This document shows positions 35,909 to 45,646 of a stretch of DNA of 64,000 nucleotides, one piece after another. This stretch comes from Simonsiella muelleri ATCC 29453 (lineage in GTDB: Bacteria > Pseudomonadota > Gammaproteobacteria > Burkholderiales > Neisseriaceae). The position numbers and the translations under genes are program-made. The DNA lies in contig NZ_CP019448.1 of the NCBI RefSeq assembly GCF_002951835.1, positions 1,612,001 to 1,676,000 of the forward strand, in the 5' to 3' direction. How positions within the stretch are numbered: the stretch's first letter is position 1; every line of letters starts with the position of its first letter. The notes beneath the pieces are model-generated. The model ran no database searches. It had not been told where the DNA came from and saw only the letters and a list, made by a program, of their open reading frames with translations.

Positions 35909-37888
35909 ATGGCAACACAAACAGCCAACGCAATCCGTTTTTTATCCATGGACATGGTGCAAGCCGCTAATTCTGGGCATCCTGGCGCGCCAATGGGTAT
36001 GGCAGATATGGCGGACGTTTTGTGGCGCGAATTTTTGCAACACAACCCAAATAATCCCAAATTTCCCAACCGCGACCGTTTTGTGTTGTCCAATGGACAC
36101 GCGTCTGCGTTGTTGTACAGCGTGTTGCATTTGAGTGGCTACAATTTATCCAAAGACGATTTGAAAAATTTCCGCCAATTGCACAGCAAAACCGCAGGAC
36201 ACCCCGAATACGGCTACGCGGACGGTATTGAAACCACCACAGGGCCATTGGGACAAGGCATTGCCAATGCGGTTGGTATGGCGTTGGCAGAGAAAGTGCT
36301 TGCTGCCGAATTCAATCAAGATGGTTTGGATATTGTGAATCATCATACCTATGTTTTCTTGGGCGATGGCTGTTTGATGGAAGGCGTATCGCATGAAGCT
36401 TGTTCGTTGGCGGGTACGTTGGGATTGGGTAAACTGATTGTTTTGTATGATGATAATAATATTTCCATTGACGGTAAAGTTGATGGTTGGTTTACCGAAA
36501 ATATTCCGCAACGCTTTGAAAGCTATGGTTGGCACGTGGTGGCAAATGTGGACGGACACAATCCCGATGAAATCCGTGCTGCTATTCAGGCTGCCCAAAA
36601 TGAAACGGGAAAACCGTCTATCATTTGCTGTAAGACTTTGATTGGTAAAGGTTCTGCTAATAAAGAAGGTAGTCATAAAACACACGGTGCACCTTTGGGC
36701 GTGGACGAAATCGCAGCAACTCGTCAACATTTGGGTTGGGAATACGCGCCATTTGAAGTGCCACAAAATATTTATGATGAATGGAATGCTGCTGAAAAAG
36801 GAGCGAAAATTGAACAGGCTTGGAATGAACTTTTTGCGCAATATCAAGTCAAATTCCCCGAAAAAGCAGCCGAATTCACACGCCGAATTCGTGGTGAATT
36901 ACCTGAAAACTTTGATGCACACGTTCAGGCTGCCTTAAAAGAAATCTGTGAAAAAGCCGAAAAAATCGCTACACGCAAAGCCAGCCAAAACAGCATTGAA
37001 ATTTTGGCAAAAGTTTTGCCTGAATTTGTTGGTGGTTCTGCTGATTTGACGCCGTCTAATTTAACGGATTGGTCAAACAGCGTTTCCATTACCCAAAACA
37101 GTGGCGGCAATTATATCCATTATGGTGTTCGTGAATTTGGTATGTCTGCGATTATGAATGGTTTGGCGTTGCATGGGGGCGTGAAGCCGTTTGGTGCAAC
37201 GTTCTTGATGTTTAGCGAATACGCTCGCAATGCTTTGCGTATGGCGGCTTTGATGAAAATTAACCCGATTTTTGTGTTTACGCACGACTCAATCGGCTTG
37301 GGCGAAGATGGTCCGACACACCAACCGATTGAACAAACGGCAACTTTACGTTTAATCCCGAATATGGCGGTTTGGCGTCCTTGCGACACGGCCGAAAGTT
37401 TGGTGGCGTGGGCAGAAGCCGCTAAAGCCAAAGACCATCCAAGCACTTTGATTTTCAGCCGTCAAAATTTGCCATTTATGCCACGCACAAGCGAGCAGTT
37501 GGCTAACATCAAACGCGGTGGTTACGTGCTTTCAGGCAGCCAGAACGCACAAGCGGTATTGATTGCAACGGGTTCTGAAGTGGAATTGGCACTGAATGCG
37601 CAAAAAGCTTTGGCGGAACAAGGCGTGAATGTGAGTGTCGTTTCTATGCCGTCCACCAACATTTTTGATAAACAAGACGCGGCGTATAAACAGTCGGTTT
37701 TACCTGAAAATTTGCCACGCGTAGCAATTGAAGCTGGTTCGACCGATGGTTGGTACAAATATGTGGGTTTAAACGGAGCGGTTGTGGGTTTAGACCGTTT
37801 TGGCGAATCTGCGCCTGCTGAATTATTGTTTAAAGAATTTGGTTTTACTGTGGAAAATGTGGTTTTAGTAGTTAAATCAGTTTTATAA
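35909..37888 (+). CDS. tkt: Transketolase
   Basis: The 659-residue ThDP enzyme transfers two-carbon units in the pentose phosphate pathway. Motifs are SGHPGAPMGMADMADVL, the ThDP motif GDGCLMEGVSHE near residue 155, and HDSIGLGEDGPTHQPIE near 467. Full length. AGGAGATAATC is a strong ribosome site. It is preceded by a DUS. Confidence 0.96.
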   Translation: MATQTANAIRFLSMDMVQAANSGHPGAPMGMADMADVLWREFLQHNPNNPKFPNRDRFVLSNGHASALLYSVLHLSGYNLSKDDLKNFRQLHSKTAGHPEYGYADGIETTTGPLGQGIANAVGMALAEKVLAAEFNQDGLDIVNHHTYVFLGDGCLMEGVSHEACSLAGTLGLGKLIVLYDDNNISIDGKVDGWFTENIPQRFESYGWHVVANVDGHNPDEIRAAIQAAQNETGKPSIICCKTLIGKGSANKEGSHKTHGAPLGVDEIAATRQHLGWEYAPFEVPQNIYDEWNAAEKGAKIEQAWNELFAQYQVKFPEKAAEFTRRIRGELPENFDAHVQAALKEICEKAEKIATRKASQNSIEILAKVLPEFVGGSADLTPSNLTDWSNSVSITQNSGGNYIHYGVREFGMSAIMNGLALHGGVKPFGATFLMFSEYARNALRMAALMKINPIFVFTHDSIGLGEDGPTHQPIEQTATLRLIPNMAVWRPCDTAESLVAWAEAAKAKDHPSTLIFSRQNLPFMPRTSEQLANIKRGGYVLSGSQNAQAVLIATGSEVELALNAQKALAEQGVNVSVVSMPSTNIFDKQDAAYKQSVLPENLPRVAIEAGSTDGWYKYVGLNGAVVGLDRFGESAPAELLFKEFGFTVENVVLVVKSVL

Positions 37889-37963
37889 TTCCAATAAGAA
37901 AGGCAGCTAAACCTTCATATTGACGTTGAAAGGTTTCAGGCTGCCTGAAAAAAGGTTATTTCA

Positions 37964-38170
37964 ATGCAAATATGGAAATTTATCCGAATCTTAATTGTCA
38001 TTGGTTGCCTGGCATTGCAAGGCTGTGTGATTGGTGCAGCAGCAGATTTGGTGGCAACAACCGTTTTGACGGCTGGTAAGCTGGTCATCAAAGGCACAGG
38101 CGCAGTGATTGATACTGCCATTCCTGACAAAAAAGATAAAAAAGAAAAATCAAAAGAATCAGATGATTAA
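37964..38170 (+). CDS. Small lipoprotein (NF038104-like)
   Basis: The 68-residue product has a lipoprotein signal with lipobox LQGC (Cys21), a Gly/Ala-rich segment and a Lys/Asp/Glu-rich tail (PDKKDKKEKSKESDD). Small lipoproteins of this plan occur in Neisseriaceae and Acinetobacter; function is unknown. Its stop codon is immediately followed by the ATG of mnmC, so the two are cotranscribed. Confidence 0.75.
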   Translation: MQIWKFIRILIVIGCLALQGCVIGAAADLVATTVLTAGKLVIKGTGAVIDTAIPDKKDKKEKSKESDD

Positions 38171-39703
38171 ATGAATATTTTAGCTTGGAATACACCACCT
38201 AACACCGCACAATTATGGGCAGCTGATGGCAGTGATTTGGTGATTTGTTTGGCAGATAAACAATTACCTGACTGGTCGGATTGTGTGATATTATCATCGG
38301 CTTTGGCATGTGTGCAATTTGCTGGCGCAAATGTATTAAAAAATATCTTACCAAACAAAACATTATGGCTTATGCCTGTTCATACTGCCACACAATTACA
38401 CGATTATTTTGGCTCACGCGATATTCATTGGCAAACCAAACCCATACCACAACATCATGTTTTACCAGAAAAAAATTGGTTCAGGCAGCCTGAAAAAAAT
38501 CATCAGCAGCCTGAACATGTCATTGTGATAGGTGCTGGCATCGCAGGCGCAGCAACCGCACGTGAATTGGCAGCGCGTGGCGTGCACGTAACCGTATTGG
38601 ACGCTGCCAATGCGCCAGCTAGCGCAGCATCAGGCAATCGCCAAGGTTTGTTATACGCCAAAATCTCGCCACACCCCACACCACAAACCGAATTATTATT
38701 ATGTGGTTATGGTTACGCTAAACGCTTGCTGAAAAACACATTATCTGAATCAAATAACTGGCAAGAAACTGGCGTTTTACATCTCAACCACAACACCAGC
38801 GAAACCCAACGTAACACGCAATTGGCTCAACACGTTTGGCATCAACATTTGTATCATGGCGTATCGGCATCACAAGCATCTGAATTGGCTGGTGTTTTAG
38901 TGGAGCAAGATGGTTTATTTTGGCCACAAGGTGCGTGGGTTAATCCACCAGCGTGGGTGGCAAAATTATTGGATAATCCATTGATTCAACTAAAATTAAA
39001 TCATCATGTTTTGTCTGCACAATTTGACGGTAACAATTGGCAAATTCACACCCAAAATGGGCAATTTTCAGGCAGCCATGTTGTATTTTGCGGTGGAGCG
39101 AGTAGTCAAAATTTACCTATTATTCAAGATCTTCCATTGCAATTCATTCGCGGACAAACCAGCATAGCGAAAACACAGTCAAATTCAGGCAGCCTGAAAG
39201 TAGCATTATCGGGTGCATCATATGTTTCACCAGCATGGGACGGAATACATTGTTTTGGCGCAACTTTTTTACCTAATGATGCGCATGACGATTGGCGTGA
39301 AAGCGATGAGATTGCCAATCGGCAAGCTCTAAAAGATTTAAATAATAACATTTATCAATCAGTTGATTTTTCAGGCAGCCTGAAAGGACACGCAGCGGTA
39401 CGTTGTGATGCCCACGACCACTTACCTGTGGTAGGCGCATTGGGTGAGCCAAATTTGATGCGCAAAGTCTATGCTAAATTGGCGTTGGACAAAAATTATC
39501 GACTCGACACGCCCTGTCCGTTTTATCCGAATGCGTTTGTGAACACGGCACATGGCAGTCGCGGTTTGACCACTGCGCCAATTTGTGCAGCATACATTGC
39601 GGCGTTGATTTGCGATGAACCCCTTGTTTTATCAAAAAATTTACAACACGCATTAAACCCAAATCGTTTAATTATTCGGCAAATTGTGCGCGGTTTGAAT
39701 TAA
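38171..39703 (+). CDS. mnmC: FAD-dependent tRNA cmnm5s2U34 oxidoreductase, MnmC C-terminal type
   Basis: The 510-residue protein has the FAD Rossmann motif VIVIGAGIAGAATARELA near residue 118 and the MnmC2 signature SAASGNRQGLLYAKISPHP. MnmC2 removes the carboxymethyl group from cmnm5s2U34 of tRNA to give nm5s2U. In E. coli MnmC the oxidoreductase is fused to an N-terminal methyltransferase domain of about 250 residues. Here only about 115 residues precede the FAD domain, with no SAM motif, so the second step would need a separate MnmD. Four uptake sequences lie in the gene. Confidence 0.8.
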   Translation: MNILAWNTPPNTAQLWAADGSDLVICLADKQLPDWSDCVILSSALACVQFAGANVLKNILPNKTLWLMPVHTATQLHDYFGSRDIHWQTKPIPQHHVLPEKNWFRQPEKNHQQPEHVIVIGAGIAGAATARELAARGVHVTVLDAANAPASAASGNRQGLLYAKISPHPTPQTELLLCGYGYAKRLLKNTLSESNNWQETGVLHLNHNTSETQRNTQLAQHVWHQHLYHGVSASQASELAGVLVEQDGLFWPQGAWVNPPAWVAKLLDNPLIQLKLNHHVLSAQFDGNNWQIHTQNGQFSGSHVVFCGGASSQNLPIIQDLPLQFIRGQTSIAKTQSNSGSLKVALSGASYVSPAWDGIHCFGATFLPNDAHDDWRESDEIANRQALKDLNNNIYQSVDFSGSLKGHAAVRCDAHDHLPVVGALGEPNLMRKVYAKLALDKNYRLDTPCPFYPNAFVNTAHGSRGLTTAPICAAYIAALICDEPLVLSKNLQHALNPNRLIIRQIVRGLN

Positions 39704-39762
39704 ATAAAACATCTAACAGCCCTCCAAATGGTTTAAATGGATTTTCGCCCGAAAAAATATTT

Positions 39763-41754
39763 ATGAAATTAAATCCCGAACAACAACAAGCCGTTGAATA
39801 TATCGGTGGTGCATTGTTTGTGCTGGCTGGCGCAGGCAGTGGCAAAACACGCGTGATTACCGAAAAAATCGCCTATCTTATCACCCAAGCTGGCTACAAA
39901 CCCCACCACATCGCCGCCATCACTTTCACCAACAAAGCAGCCAAAGAAATGCAAGAACGCATCAGTCATCGTTTGGGTAAAAATCAAACACGTGGTTTGA
40001 TTGTGTCCACTTTTCATGCGTTGGGAATGCGAATTTTGCGTGAAGAAGCCACTAATTTGAATTATAAGAAAAATTTTTCTATTTTAGACAGCTCTGACAG
40101 CGCAAAGCTGATTGGTGAAATGTTGGCAAGTTCAGGGCGTGAACCCATCATAAAAGCACAGCATCAAATTTCTTTGTGGAAAAACAATTTATTATCTCCA
40201 GATGAAGTGTACGCAATTTGTGAAAATGATTGGCAAATGCAAACCGCGCAAATTTATTCACGTTATCAAGCCACTTTGCAACACTATCAAGCGGTAGATT
40301 TTGATGACTTAATCCGTTTACCCGCTATTTTATTGCGCGAAAACGGCGAAATACGCTTAAAATGGCAAAATCGTTTGCGTTATTTGCTGGTTGATGAATG
40401 TCAAGATACCAATGCGTGTCAATACGAATTATTGAAATTATTGACGGGATTGGAAGCCAAATTTACAGTGGTCGGCGATGACGACCAGTCTATTTATGCG
40501 TGGCGTGGTGCAGATATGGAAAATTTGCGCCGTTTACAACAAGATTATCCGCAATTAAAAGTAATCAAATTGGAACAAAATTACCGTTCCACCGCGCGAA
40601 TTTTGAAAATTGCCAACCAAGTCATTGGCAATAATCCGAAATTATTTCCCAAAACTCTGTGGTCCAATTTGGGCGAAGGCGATGCAGCACGGATTATGGC
40701 GTGCCGCGATGAAGTACATGAAGCTGAATTTGTGGTGCAGCAAATCGCCAAAAATAAGCTACTTTATGATGCAAATTATGCAGATTTTGCTATTTTATAT
40801 CGCGGCAATCATCAAGCCAGATTGTTTGAAGATGCGTTGCGTGTGGCGCGAATTCCATACCAAATTTCAGGCGGACAAAGTTTTTATGACAAAGCCGAAA
40901 TCAAAGACGTGCTGGCGTATTTACGTCTGCTTGCCAACCCAAATGACGACCCTGCTTTTCTACGCGCGGCCACCACGCCCAAACGTGGCATTGGCGAAAC
41001 CACATTGGGCAAATTAAATGCGTATGCTCAGCAACACGAATGCAGTTTATTTGAAGCTTCAGGCAGCCTGAATACACTGGCGACTTTGTCCACGAAAAGC
41101 CGTGAATCGGTACAGCAGTTTATTGCGCTATTACGCGATTATCAGCAACGCGCCCAAACCGATGATGCTGGCGAAACCGTGCAAAATTTATTGGACGATA
41201 TTCAATATGAAAATTATTTGCTGGAAAATCACGCCGAAAATCCCAAAATGGCAGAAAGTCGTTGGAAAAATGTACAAGATTTATGCACTTGGTTAGCAAA
41301 AAAAAGCGAAGAGCGTAATTTGGTGGAATTAACACAACTCATTGCTTTAATGACTTTATTGGAAAATAAAGACGAAGAAATTGATGCGGTTAAATTGTCC
41401 ACTTTGCACGCATCCAAAGGTTTGGAATATCCGTTTGTGTATTTGGTCGGCTGCGAAGAAGGGCTTTTTCCGCACGCCGACAGCGTGGAAGAACATGGCT
41501 TGGAAGAAGAGCGGCGGTTGATGTACGTTGGCATCACACGCGCCAAACAACAACTTACCATGACCCATTGCAAAAAACGCAAACGCGCTGGCACTTGGCA
41601 ATATCCCGAACCCAGTCGTTTTCTTGATGAAATGTCCTCCGATGATGTGGTGAGAATCGGACACACGTCAGGCGAAGTAGTCAGCCAAGAGAAAGGGCGC
41701 AAAAATTCACGCGCTTTATTGGCAATGTTGAATCAGAAAATAGGCGGCAATTGA
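39763..41754 (+). CDS. rep: ATP-dependent DNA helicase Rep
   Basis: The 663-residue UvrD/Rep-family 3'-5' helicase has LNPEQQQAVEYIGG, Walker A AGAGSGKTRVI, VDECQDTN (II), GDDDQSIYAWRGA (III), LEQNYRS (IV), TLHASKGLEYPFV (V) and YVGITRAKQQL (VI). Length and motifs fit Rep, which clears protein roadblocks at the replication fork. No clear ribosome site is seen before the ATG. Confidence 0.92.
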   Translation: MKLNPEQQQAVEYIGGALFVLAGAGSGKTRVITEKIAYLITQAGYKPHHIAAITFTNKAAKEMQERISHRLGKNQTRGLIVSTFHALGMRILREEATNLNYKKNFSILDSSDSAKLIGEMLASSGREPIIKAQHQISLWKNNLLSPDEVYAICENDWQMQTAQIYSRYQATLQHYQAVDFDDLIRLPAILLRENGEIRLKWQNRLRYLLVDECQDTNACQYELLKLLTGLEAKFTVVGDDDQSIYAWRGADMENLRRLQQDYPQLKVIKLEQNYRSTARILKIANQVIGNNPKLFPKTLWSNLGEGDAARIMACRDEVHEAEFVVQQIAKNKLLYDANYADFAILYRGNHQARLFEDALRVARIPYQISGGQSFYDKAEIKDVLAYLRLLANPNDDPAFLRAATTPKRGIGETTLGKLNAYAQQHECSLFEASGSLNTLATLSTKSRESVQQFIALLRDYQQRAQTDDAGETVQNLLDDIQYENYLLENHAENPKMAESRWKNVQDLCTWLAKKSEERNLVELTQLIALMTLLENKDEEIDAVKLSTLHASKGLEYPFVYLVGCEEGLFPHADSVEEHGLEEERRLMYVGITRAKQQLTMTHCKKRKRAGTWQYPEPSRFLDEMSSDDVVRIGHTSGEVVSQEKGRKNSRALLAMLNQKIGGN

Positions 41755-41871
41755 GTTTTAGGCTGAAAAACTAGCTTGTTTTAATGTTCTGCTATACAAT
41801 TAATTTTCCATTTTCAGGCAGCCTGAAAAAATGAATTCATACATCAAATATTTTTAGGAGCAAAAACAATT

Positions 41872-42207
41872 ATGTTCGGTAAAGCAGGATTAGGCGGCTT
41901 GATGCAGCAAGCGCAAAAAATGCAAGAAAACATGAAAAAAGCCCAAGCAGAATTGGCACAAACACAAGTCAATGGCGAAGCAGGTAACGGTTTAGTCAAA
42001 GTTACCGCAACGTGCAATCATGTGATTCACAAAATAGATATTGACCCCAAATTAATCGCACAATCAGTTGATGACAAAGAAATGTTGGAGGATTTGGTGT
42101 TGGCTGCGATTGCCGATGCTTATGAAAAAGCCGAAGATTTAACGTCTTCACGTATGTCTCAATTTACGGCGGGTTTACCTGCTGGCATGGGCGATTTTTT
42201 CAAATAA
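41872..42207 (+). CDS. ybaB: YbaB/EbfC family nucleoid-associated protein
   Basis: The 111-residue protein has the family start GGLMQQAQKMQENMKKAQ, then VNGEAGNGLVKVTATCNH and the IADAYEKAEDLTSSRM block. It is a dimeric DNA-binding protein. Elsewhere it usually lies by dnaX and recR; here it follows rep as an isolated gene. TTTAGGAGCAAAAACAATT gives a good ribosome site. Confidence 0.93.
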   Translation: MFGKAGLGGLMQQAQKMQENMKKAQAELAQTQVNGEAGNGLVKVTATCNHVIHKIDIDPKLIAQSVDDKEMLEDLVLAAIADAYEKAEDLTSSRMSQFTAGLPAGMGDFFK

Positions 42208-42331
42208 TTCATTTTCAAGCTGCCTAAAAATAAGGAATTTTTTAAGCAGCCGTACTCAACAGCTTAAAAATTAATTTGATTAAAATTAATAATTAAGTTG
42301 TTATTCTTAACCCTAACCAAAGGAAAACATC

Positions 42332-42796
42332 ATGGGTATTTTTGATTTTGCCAAAGAAATTGGCGACAAAATTTTTCATCGCGAAGAAAACAAACCGGTT
42401 GCACCAACAGAACCCGCCGCGCAAGAAATTGCCAATCAATTGTTAGCGCGTATTCAGCAAAATGCAAATATCGCTGATTTGGTTGTCAATTACAACGGCG
42501 ACACCGACACCGTTGAAATCAAAGGCACTGCCGCTAACCAAGCCGAACGCGAAAAAGCCATTTTGGCAGTGGGTAACGTACAGCACGTTGCACACGTTGT
42601 GGATCACATCGCTGTATCTGCACCTGAACCTGAATCTCGTATGTACACCGTGAAATCAGGCGATACGCTGTCTAAAATTGCCAAAGAAATGTATGGCGAT
42701 GCAAATCAATACAACAAAATCTTTGAAGCCAACAAACCTTTGTTGTCTGACCCCAACAAAATTTATCCAGGTCAAGTGTTGCGTATTCCTAATTAA
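42332..42796 (+). CDS. kbp: BON-LysM potassium-binding/peptidoglycan-binding protein (Kbp/YgaU)
   Basis: The 154-residue protein starts MGIFDFAKEIGDKIF, then has a BON domain (about 30-85, VNYNGDTDTVEIKGTA) and a LysM domain (about 102-152, MYTVKSGDTLSKIAKEMYGD and IYPGQVLRIP). This is the layout of E. coli YgaU/Kbp, described as a cytoplasmic K+ sensor. No signal peptide is present, in keeping with that. Confidence 0.9.
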   Translation: MGIFDFAKEIGDKIFHREENKPVAPTEPAAQEIANQLLARIQQNANIADLVVNYNGDTDTVEIKGTAANQAEREKAILAVGNVQHVAHVVDHIAVSAPEPESRMYTVKSGDTLSKIAKEMYGDANQYNKIFEANKPLLSDPNKIYPGQVLRIPN

Positions 42797-42833
42797 TTAA
42801 AATAACACGATTTAATGTTAATTTAATTACAAC

Positions 42834-42870
42834 AACCACGTTAAGTTTTTAATTTAACGTGGTTATTTTT
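42834..42870 (+). terminator. Rho-independent terminator after the LysM gene
   Basis: AACCACGTTAA and TTAACGTGGTT form an 11-bp stem with a 9-base loop, followed by ATTTTTATTT. Confidence 0.85.
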
Positions 42871-43017
42871 ATTTCAGGCTGCCTGAAAGTGATTATTTTA
42901 AGACAGCCTGAAAAGCATTTTGTACCAAATGCGTTATGAAAGCTGCACATTTGATTGATTTTTTTGCTATGATAATAACCACATTGTTTGAATCACTTTA
43001 ATCATAGGATTTTTTAT

Positions 43018-44358
43018 ATGAATAAAAAAATTTGCGCATTAGCAGCCATCGGTTTGTTAATGACGGCTTGTTCTCCAAAAGAAGAGCAAAAAACAGAAAA
43101 AAATACAACCGCAGCTACCAGTAATGTGGCTGATACGTGTCGCAATCCAGGCTTGCAATCCACTTTGCAAGACGATTTGCAACAAGCGATTTTGGCTGAA
43201 ACACGCCGTTTGGCTGACCCCAATTGGGTTGATGTAGATAAAATCGCTACTGCTGGTTCTCAATTGAAATTGGTTTTGAACAGCATTCAAGAAAAAGATA
43301 ATCAATGCCGTGGTAAACTCAGTATTTTAATTCCACAAAATATTAGCCAATTGGCTCATGAAAACGCACCTCTATTTGAAATGAAAAATTACGACACCGT
43401 CATTGAAGATAATATGGGTGATGTGAATTTCCAATTTAATGGCAGCACGTTATCTTTCCCATTGAGCTATACATTCAAAAATGGCGAATTAAATTACGAT
43501 GATGAATCATTACCGACCAGTGCGCGTGCTTTGGCAATCGCATTGTTGCCTTATGGCGTGAAAGACACATTAAACGTAAATGGCAAAACCATTAGCCGTG
43601 AAACCGCCTTGCAAATCATACAAGGTGGCGGCTCTTTGGCAACCGCTAAACCTGCTAAGCAACCCAATAGCGAACCCGCCGCTGCCTCCACATCATCGCC
43701 AACTGATGATTCATCAATCCCCACAGCCACACCAAACACCAGCGTAACACCGTCTACGCCAGCGGTAACCGAGTCGCCAGAACAAAAAGCTTTGCGTCAA
43801 GCCCGTGCTGCTGAAAATGCTGCTCGAATCGCCGAACAAAAAGCCGCTGAACGCGCCGCAAAAGCCAAAGCTGCTCGCGAGGCTGCCGAAGCCGCAAAAT
43901 TACAAACCAACAACACAAATACCACTAAACCTGCTAAAACCACCACTGCTGATACCACAAAAACGCCTACGGAAAAACCAAAAAATACCACAAAAAACGA
44001 AACAAAACCAAAACAAGAGATTGATTTTGTTGCACGTTCTAAACAACAAAATGCAAAAACCGATACAAAAACTGAAGTCAAACCAAGTGTCAATGATGAC
44101 GAATTAGACAGTATTCGCAAGGCTCATAAAAAAGCCGATGATGAAATCAAATCATCTTGGCGAAATATCAGCCCTGAAATTCGTAAGGATTTGGTAGAAG
44201 AGCAAAAAGCTTGGGAAAAACAACGCAATCAACGTTGTCGCCAAGCTGCAAATGCAGCATCTAATGATACAGAAGCCAGCAAATTATATATGCAATGCGA
44301 TACGCGTATGACCAAAGAACGTGTGAAAAATTTGCAAGGTTACAGTATTTCACAATAA
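43018..44358 (+). CDS. Lipoprotein with LprI/DUF1311-type lysozyme-inhibitor domain
   Basis: From the ATG at 43018 (ribosome site AGGAT eight bases upstream) the product has 446 residues: lipobox MTAC (Cys18), an N-terminal globular part of about 190 residues with two cysteines, a low-complexity Ala/Lys/Thr/Pro linker (about 220-355), and a C-terminal LprI-like domain (LVEEQKAWEKQRNQRCRQAA, two cysteines). LprI domains inhibit lysozymes in some bacteria. The repetitive linker suggests a spacer reaching across the envelope. An upstream extension to 42988 is unlikely. Confidence 0.8.
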   Translation: MNKKICALAAIGLLMTACSPKEEQKTEKNTTAATSNVADTCRNPGLQSTLQDDLQQAILAETRRLADPNWVDVDKIATAGSQLKLVLNSIQEKDNQCRGKLSILIPQNISQLAHENAPLFEMKNYDTVIEDNMGDVNFQFNGSTLSFPLSYTFKNGELNYDDESLPTSARALAIALLPYGVKDTLNVNGKTISRETALQIIQGGGSLATAKPAKQPNSEPAAASTSSPTDDSSIPTATPNTSVTPSTPAVTESPEQKALRQARAAENAARIAEQKAAERAAKAKAAREAAEAAKLQTNNTNTTKPAKTTTADTTKTPTEKPKNTTKNETKPKQEIDFVARSKQQNAKTDTKTEVKPSVNDDELDSIRKAHKKADDEIKSSWRNISPEIRKDLVEEQKAWEKQRNQRCRQAANAASNDTEASKLYMQCDTRMTKERVKNLQGYSISQ

Positions 44359-44400
44359 TTTTATGAATTTAATTCAATCAATTATTACTCAATAAATCAA

Positions 44401-44430
44401 AAACACCCAGCCCCAAACTGGGTGTTTTTT
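44401..44430 (+). terminator. Rho-independent terminator after the LprI-like gene
   Basis: AAACACCCAG and CTGGGTGTTT form a 10-bp stem with a 7-base loop, followed by TTT. Confidence 0.9.
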
Positions 44431-44745
44431 CAGAACATCATCATTCATTCATAGAAACTTTTCAGGCAGCCTGAAACATCAAACGTGTTAAAATGATCAT
44501 TTTTCATTGCAATTCAAACAAAGGCTTTACGCGACTTTAGCATTAAAATTTGTTCCGCAAATTTTCACAAAGTAACCGTTTTTTTAACAATGAAATCAAT
44601 TGCGATGATTTTTTTGCGGAACGGATAAAACGGATTGGCAGGGAGAAAATCGTGCTTTGTGGGCAGCGAGTTTTCAGGCAGCCTGAAAAAAATAGGCAGA
44701 AACGGAAATTTTCTATTTCTGCCTATTTCTTTGATAGATTTTAAA
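44431..44745. other. Intergenic stretch at the chromosome-prophage border
   Basis: No gene is supported in these 315 bases. Two uptake sequences lie near 44460 and 44673. The phage-like genes begin just to the right, so the left attachment site probably lies here or close by, but no tRNA gene or repeat marks it. Confidence 0.35.
44686..44730 (-). terminator. Terminator of the leftmost phage operon
   Basis: On the minus strand AATAGGCAGAAA and TTTCTGCCTATT form a 12-bp stem followed by a run of six T. It stands 16 bases after the stop of the M15 peptidase gene. Confidence 0.75.
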
Positions 44746-45435
44746 TTAAGCTAAATTTGTTTCAACTTTTTTCAAGGCAGCAACCGAAATGTACGCATTT
44801 TTAGCTGCGCTTGCTTTCCATTCATACAATAGAATTTGATTGCGCACCGCACCGTTATGATTTTTTAAACCAATATGTACCCATTGCCCACCATGACGCG
44901 GCATTTCACGGATTAACTGGTCTAATTTTGGCAGCTTACCACTTTGAATGAATTCAAAAATATCATAGGCTAACTGCTTGACTGACAAGCCAACAGCCTG
45001 AATATCAGCCGCATTCCCGAAACGATGCGCGGAAGTTGGCGCACCACCTACCGCACGATTAACAGCATGAGAGCGGAAGCCTGAAGTGATGCGAATCGGA
45101 ATCATGCGCCCATATTTTTCAGCCAGCAAAGCGCGGAGTTTTTCCAACCACCCTGCCAACGCTTGAATATTCTGTTTTTCTGATGCTGTGGGTTCATTTT
45201 TCAATCCAAGCCGTTCGGCTGTTTGGGAGTGCAAAAATTCACGCCACGTGAAATTTTCGGTAACCCAATCTTCAGGATTTTTTGCTGCAATTGGCGCAGG
45301 AATGGACTGAATTTCAGGCGCAATCATTGCTGCTTTCGTTAAATTATCGCAAGCAAATTCATGCGAATCACATTCTTGCAATTCTGTTTTTGTTAATTCA
45401 ATTTCTTGATTTTCAAGTGTTTCTAAATTTTCCAT
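44746..45435 (-). CDS. Phage M15-type peptidase (endolysin-like)
   Basis: The 229-residue protein has an unstructured acidic N-terminus of about 50 residues and a C-terminal peptidase M15_3 domain: ITSGFRSHAVNRAVGG, the zinc ligands in SAHRFGNAADIQ and WVHIGL. M15_3 members cleave peptidoglycan peptide crosslinks and are common in phages as endolysins or tail-associated lysins. No signal peptide or membrane anchor is present. It is the last gene of the left minus-strand phage run. Confidence 0.75.
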   Translation of the reverse strand: MENLETLENQEIELTKTELQECDSHEFACDNLTKAAMIAPEIQSIPAPIAAKNPEDWVTENFTWREFLHSQTAERLGLKNEPTASEKQNIQALAGWLEKLRALLAEKYGRMIPIRITSGFRSHAVNRAVGGAPTSAHRFGNAADIQAVGLSVKQLAYDIFEFIQSGKLPKLDQLIREMPRHGGQWVHIGLKNHNGAVRNQILLYEWKASAAKNAYISVAALKKVETNLA

Positions 45436-45463
45436 ATATTTAACTTTCTAAGTGGTTGTGAAA

Positions 45464-45646
45464 TTATTTAATTTTTAAACGCGATAAAAATAATTGATAT
45501 TCATCTTGAGAAATGACTCCTATATTTAACAAATCAACCAATTTTTGTTCTGCAAGAACATTTTCACGACTGCTCATTTTGGCTCGTTTTTCATTGGCTG
45601 ATGCTGAAACATCATGTTTGCAAAAAAGAACGGCGGATAACATTAC
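45464..45646 (-). CDS. Small SHOCT-like phage protein
   Basis: From the ATG at 45646 (AAAAAGGTAA upstream) the product is 60 residues. Its C-terminal half, ENVLAEQKLVDLLNIGVISQ then DEYQLFLSRL, resembles the SHOCT oligomerisation motif. The start overlaps the end of the preceding gene by 35 bases in another frame. Function is unknown. A longer frame to 45778 runs fully inside the neighbour and is unlikely. Confidence 0.5.
   Translation of the reverse strand, partial: VMLSAVLFCKHDVSASANEKRAKMSSRENVLAEQKLVDLLNIGVISQDEYQLFLSRLKIK

Noticed and set aside
43018..44358. Repetitive Ala/Lys linker as a possible phase-variable repeat
   Set aside because: The codons are low-complexity but not an exact tandem nucleotide repeat, so slippage is not suggested.
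44431..44745. Attachment site of the prophage
   Set aside because: No tRNA gene, integrase or direct repeat is visible, and the right end is outside the window.
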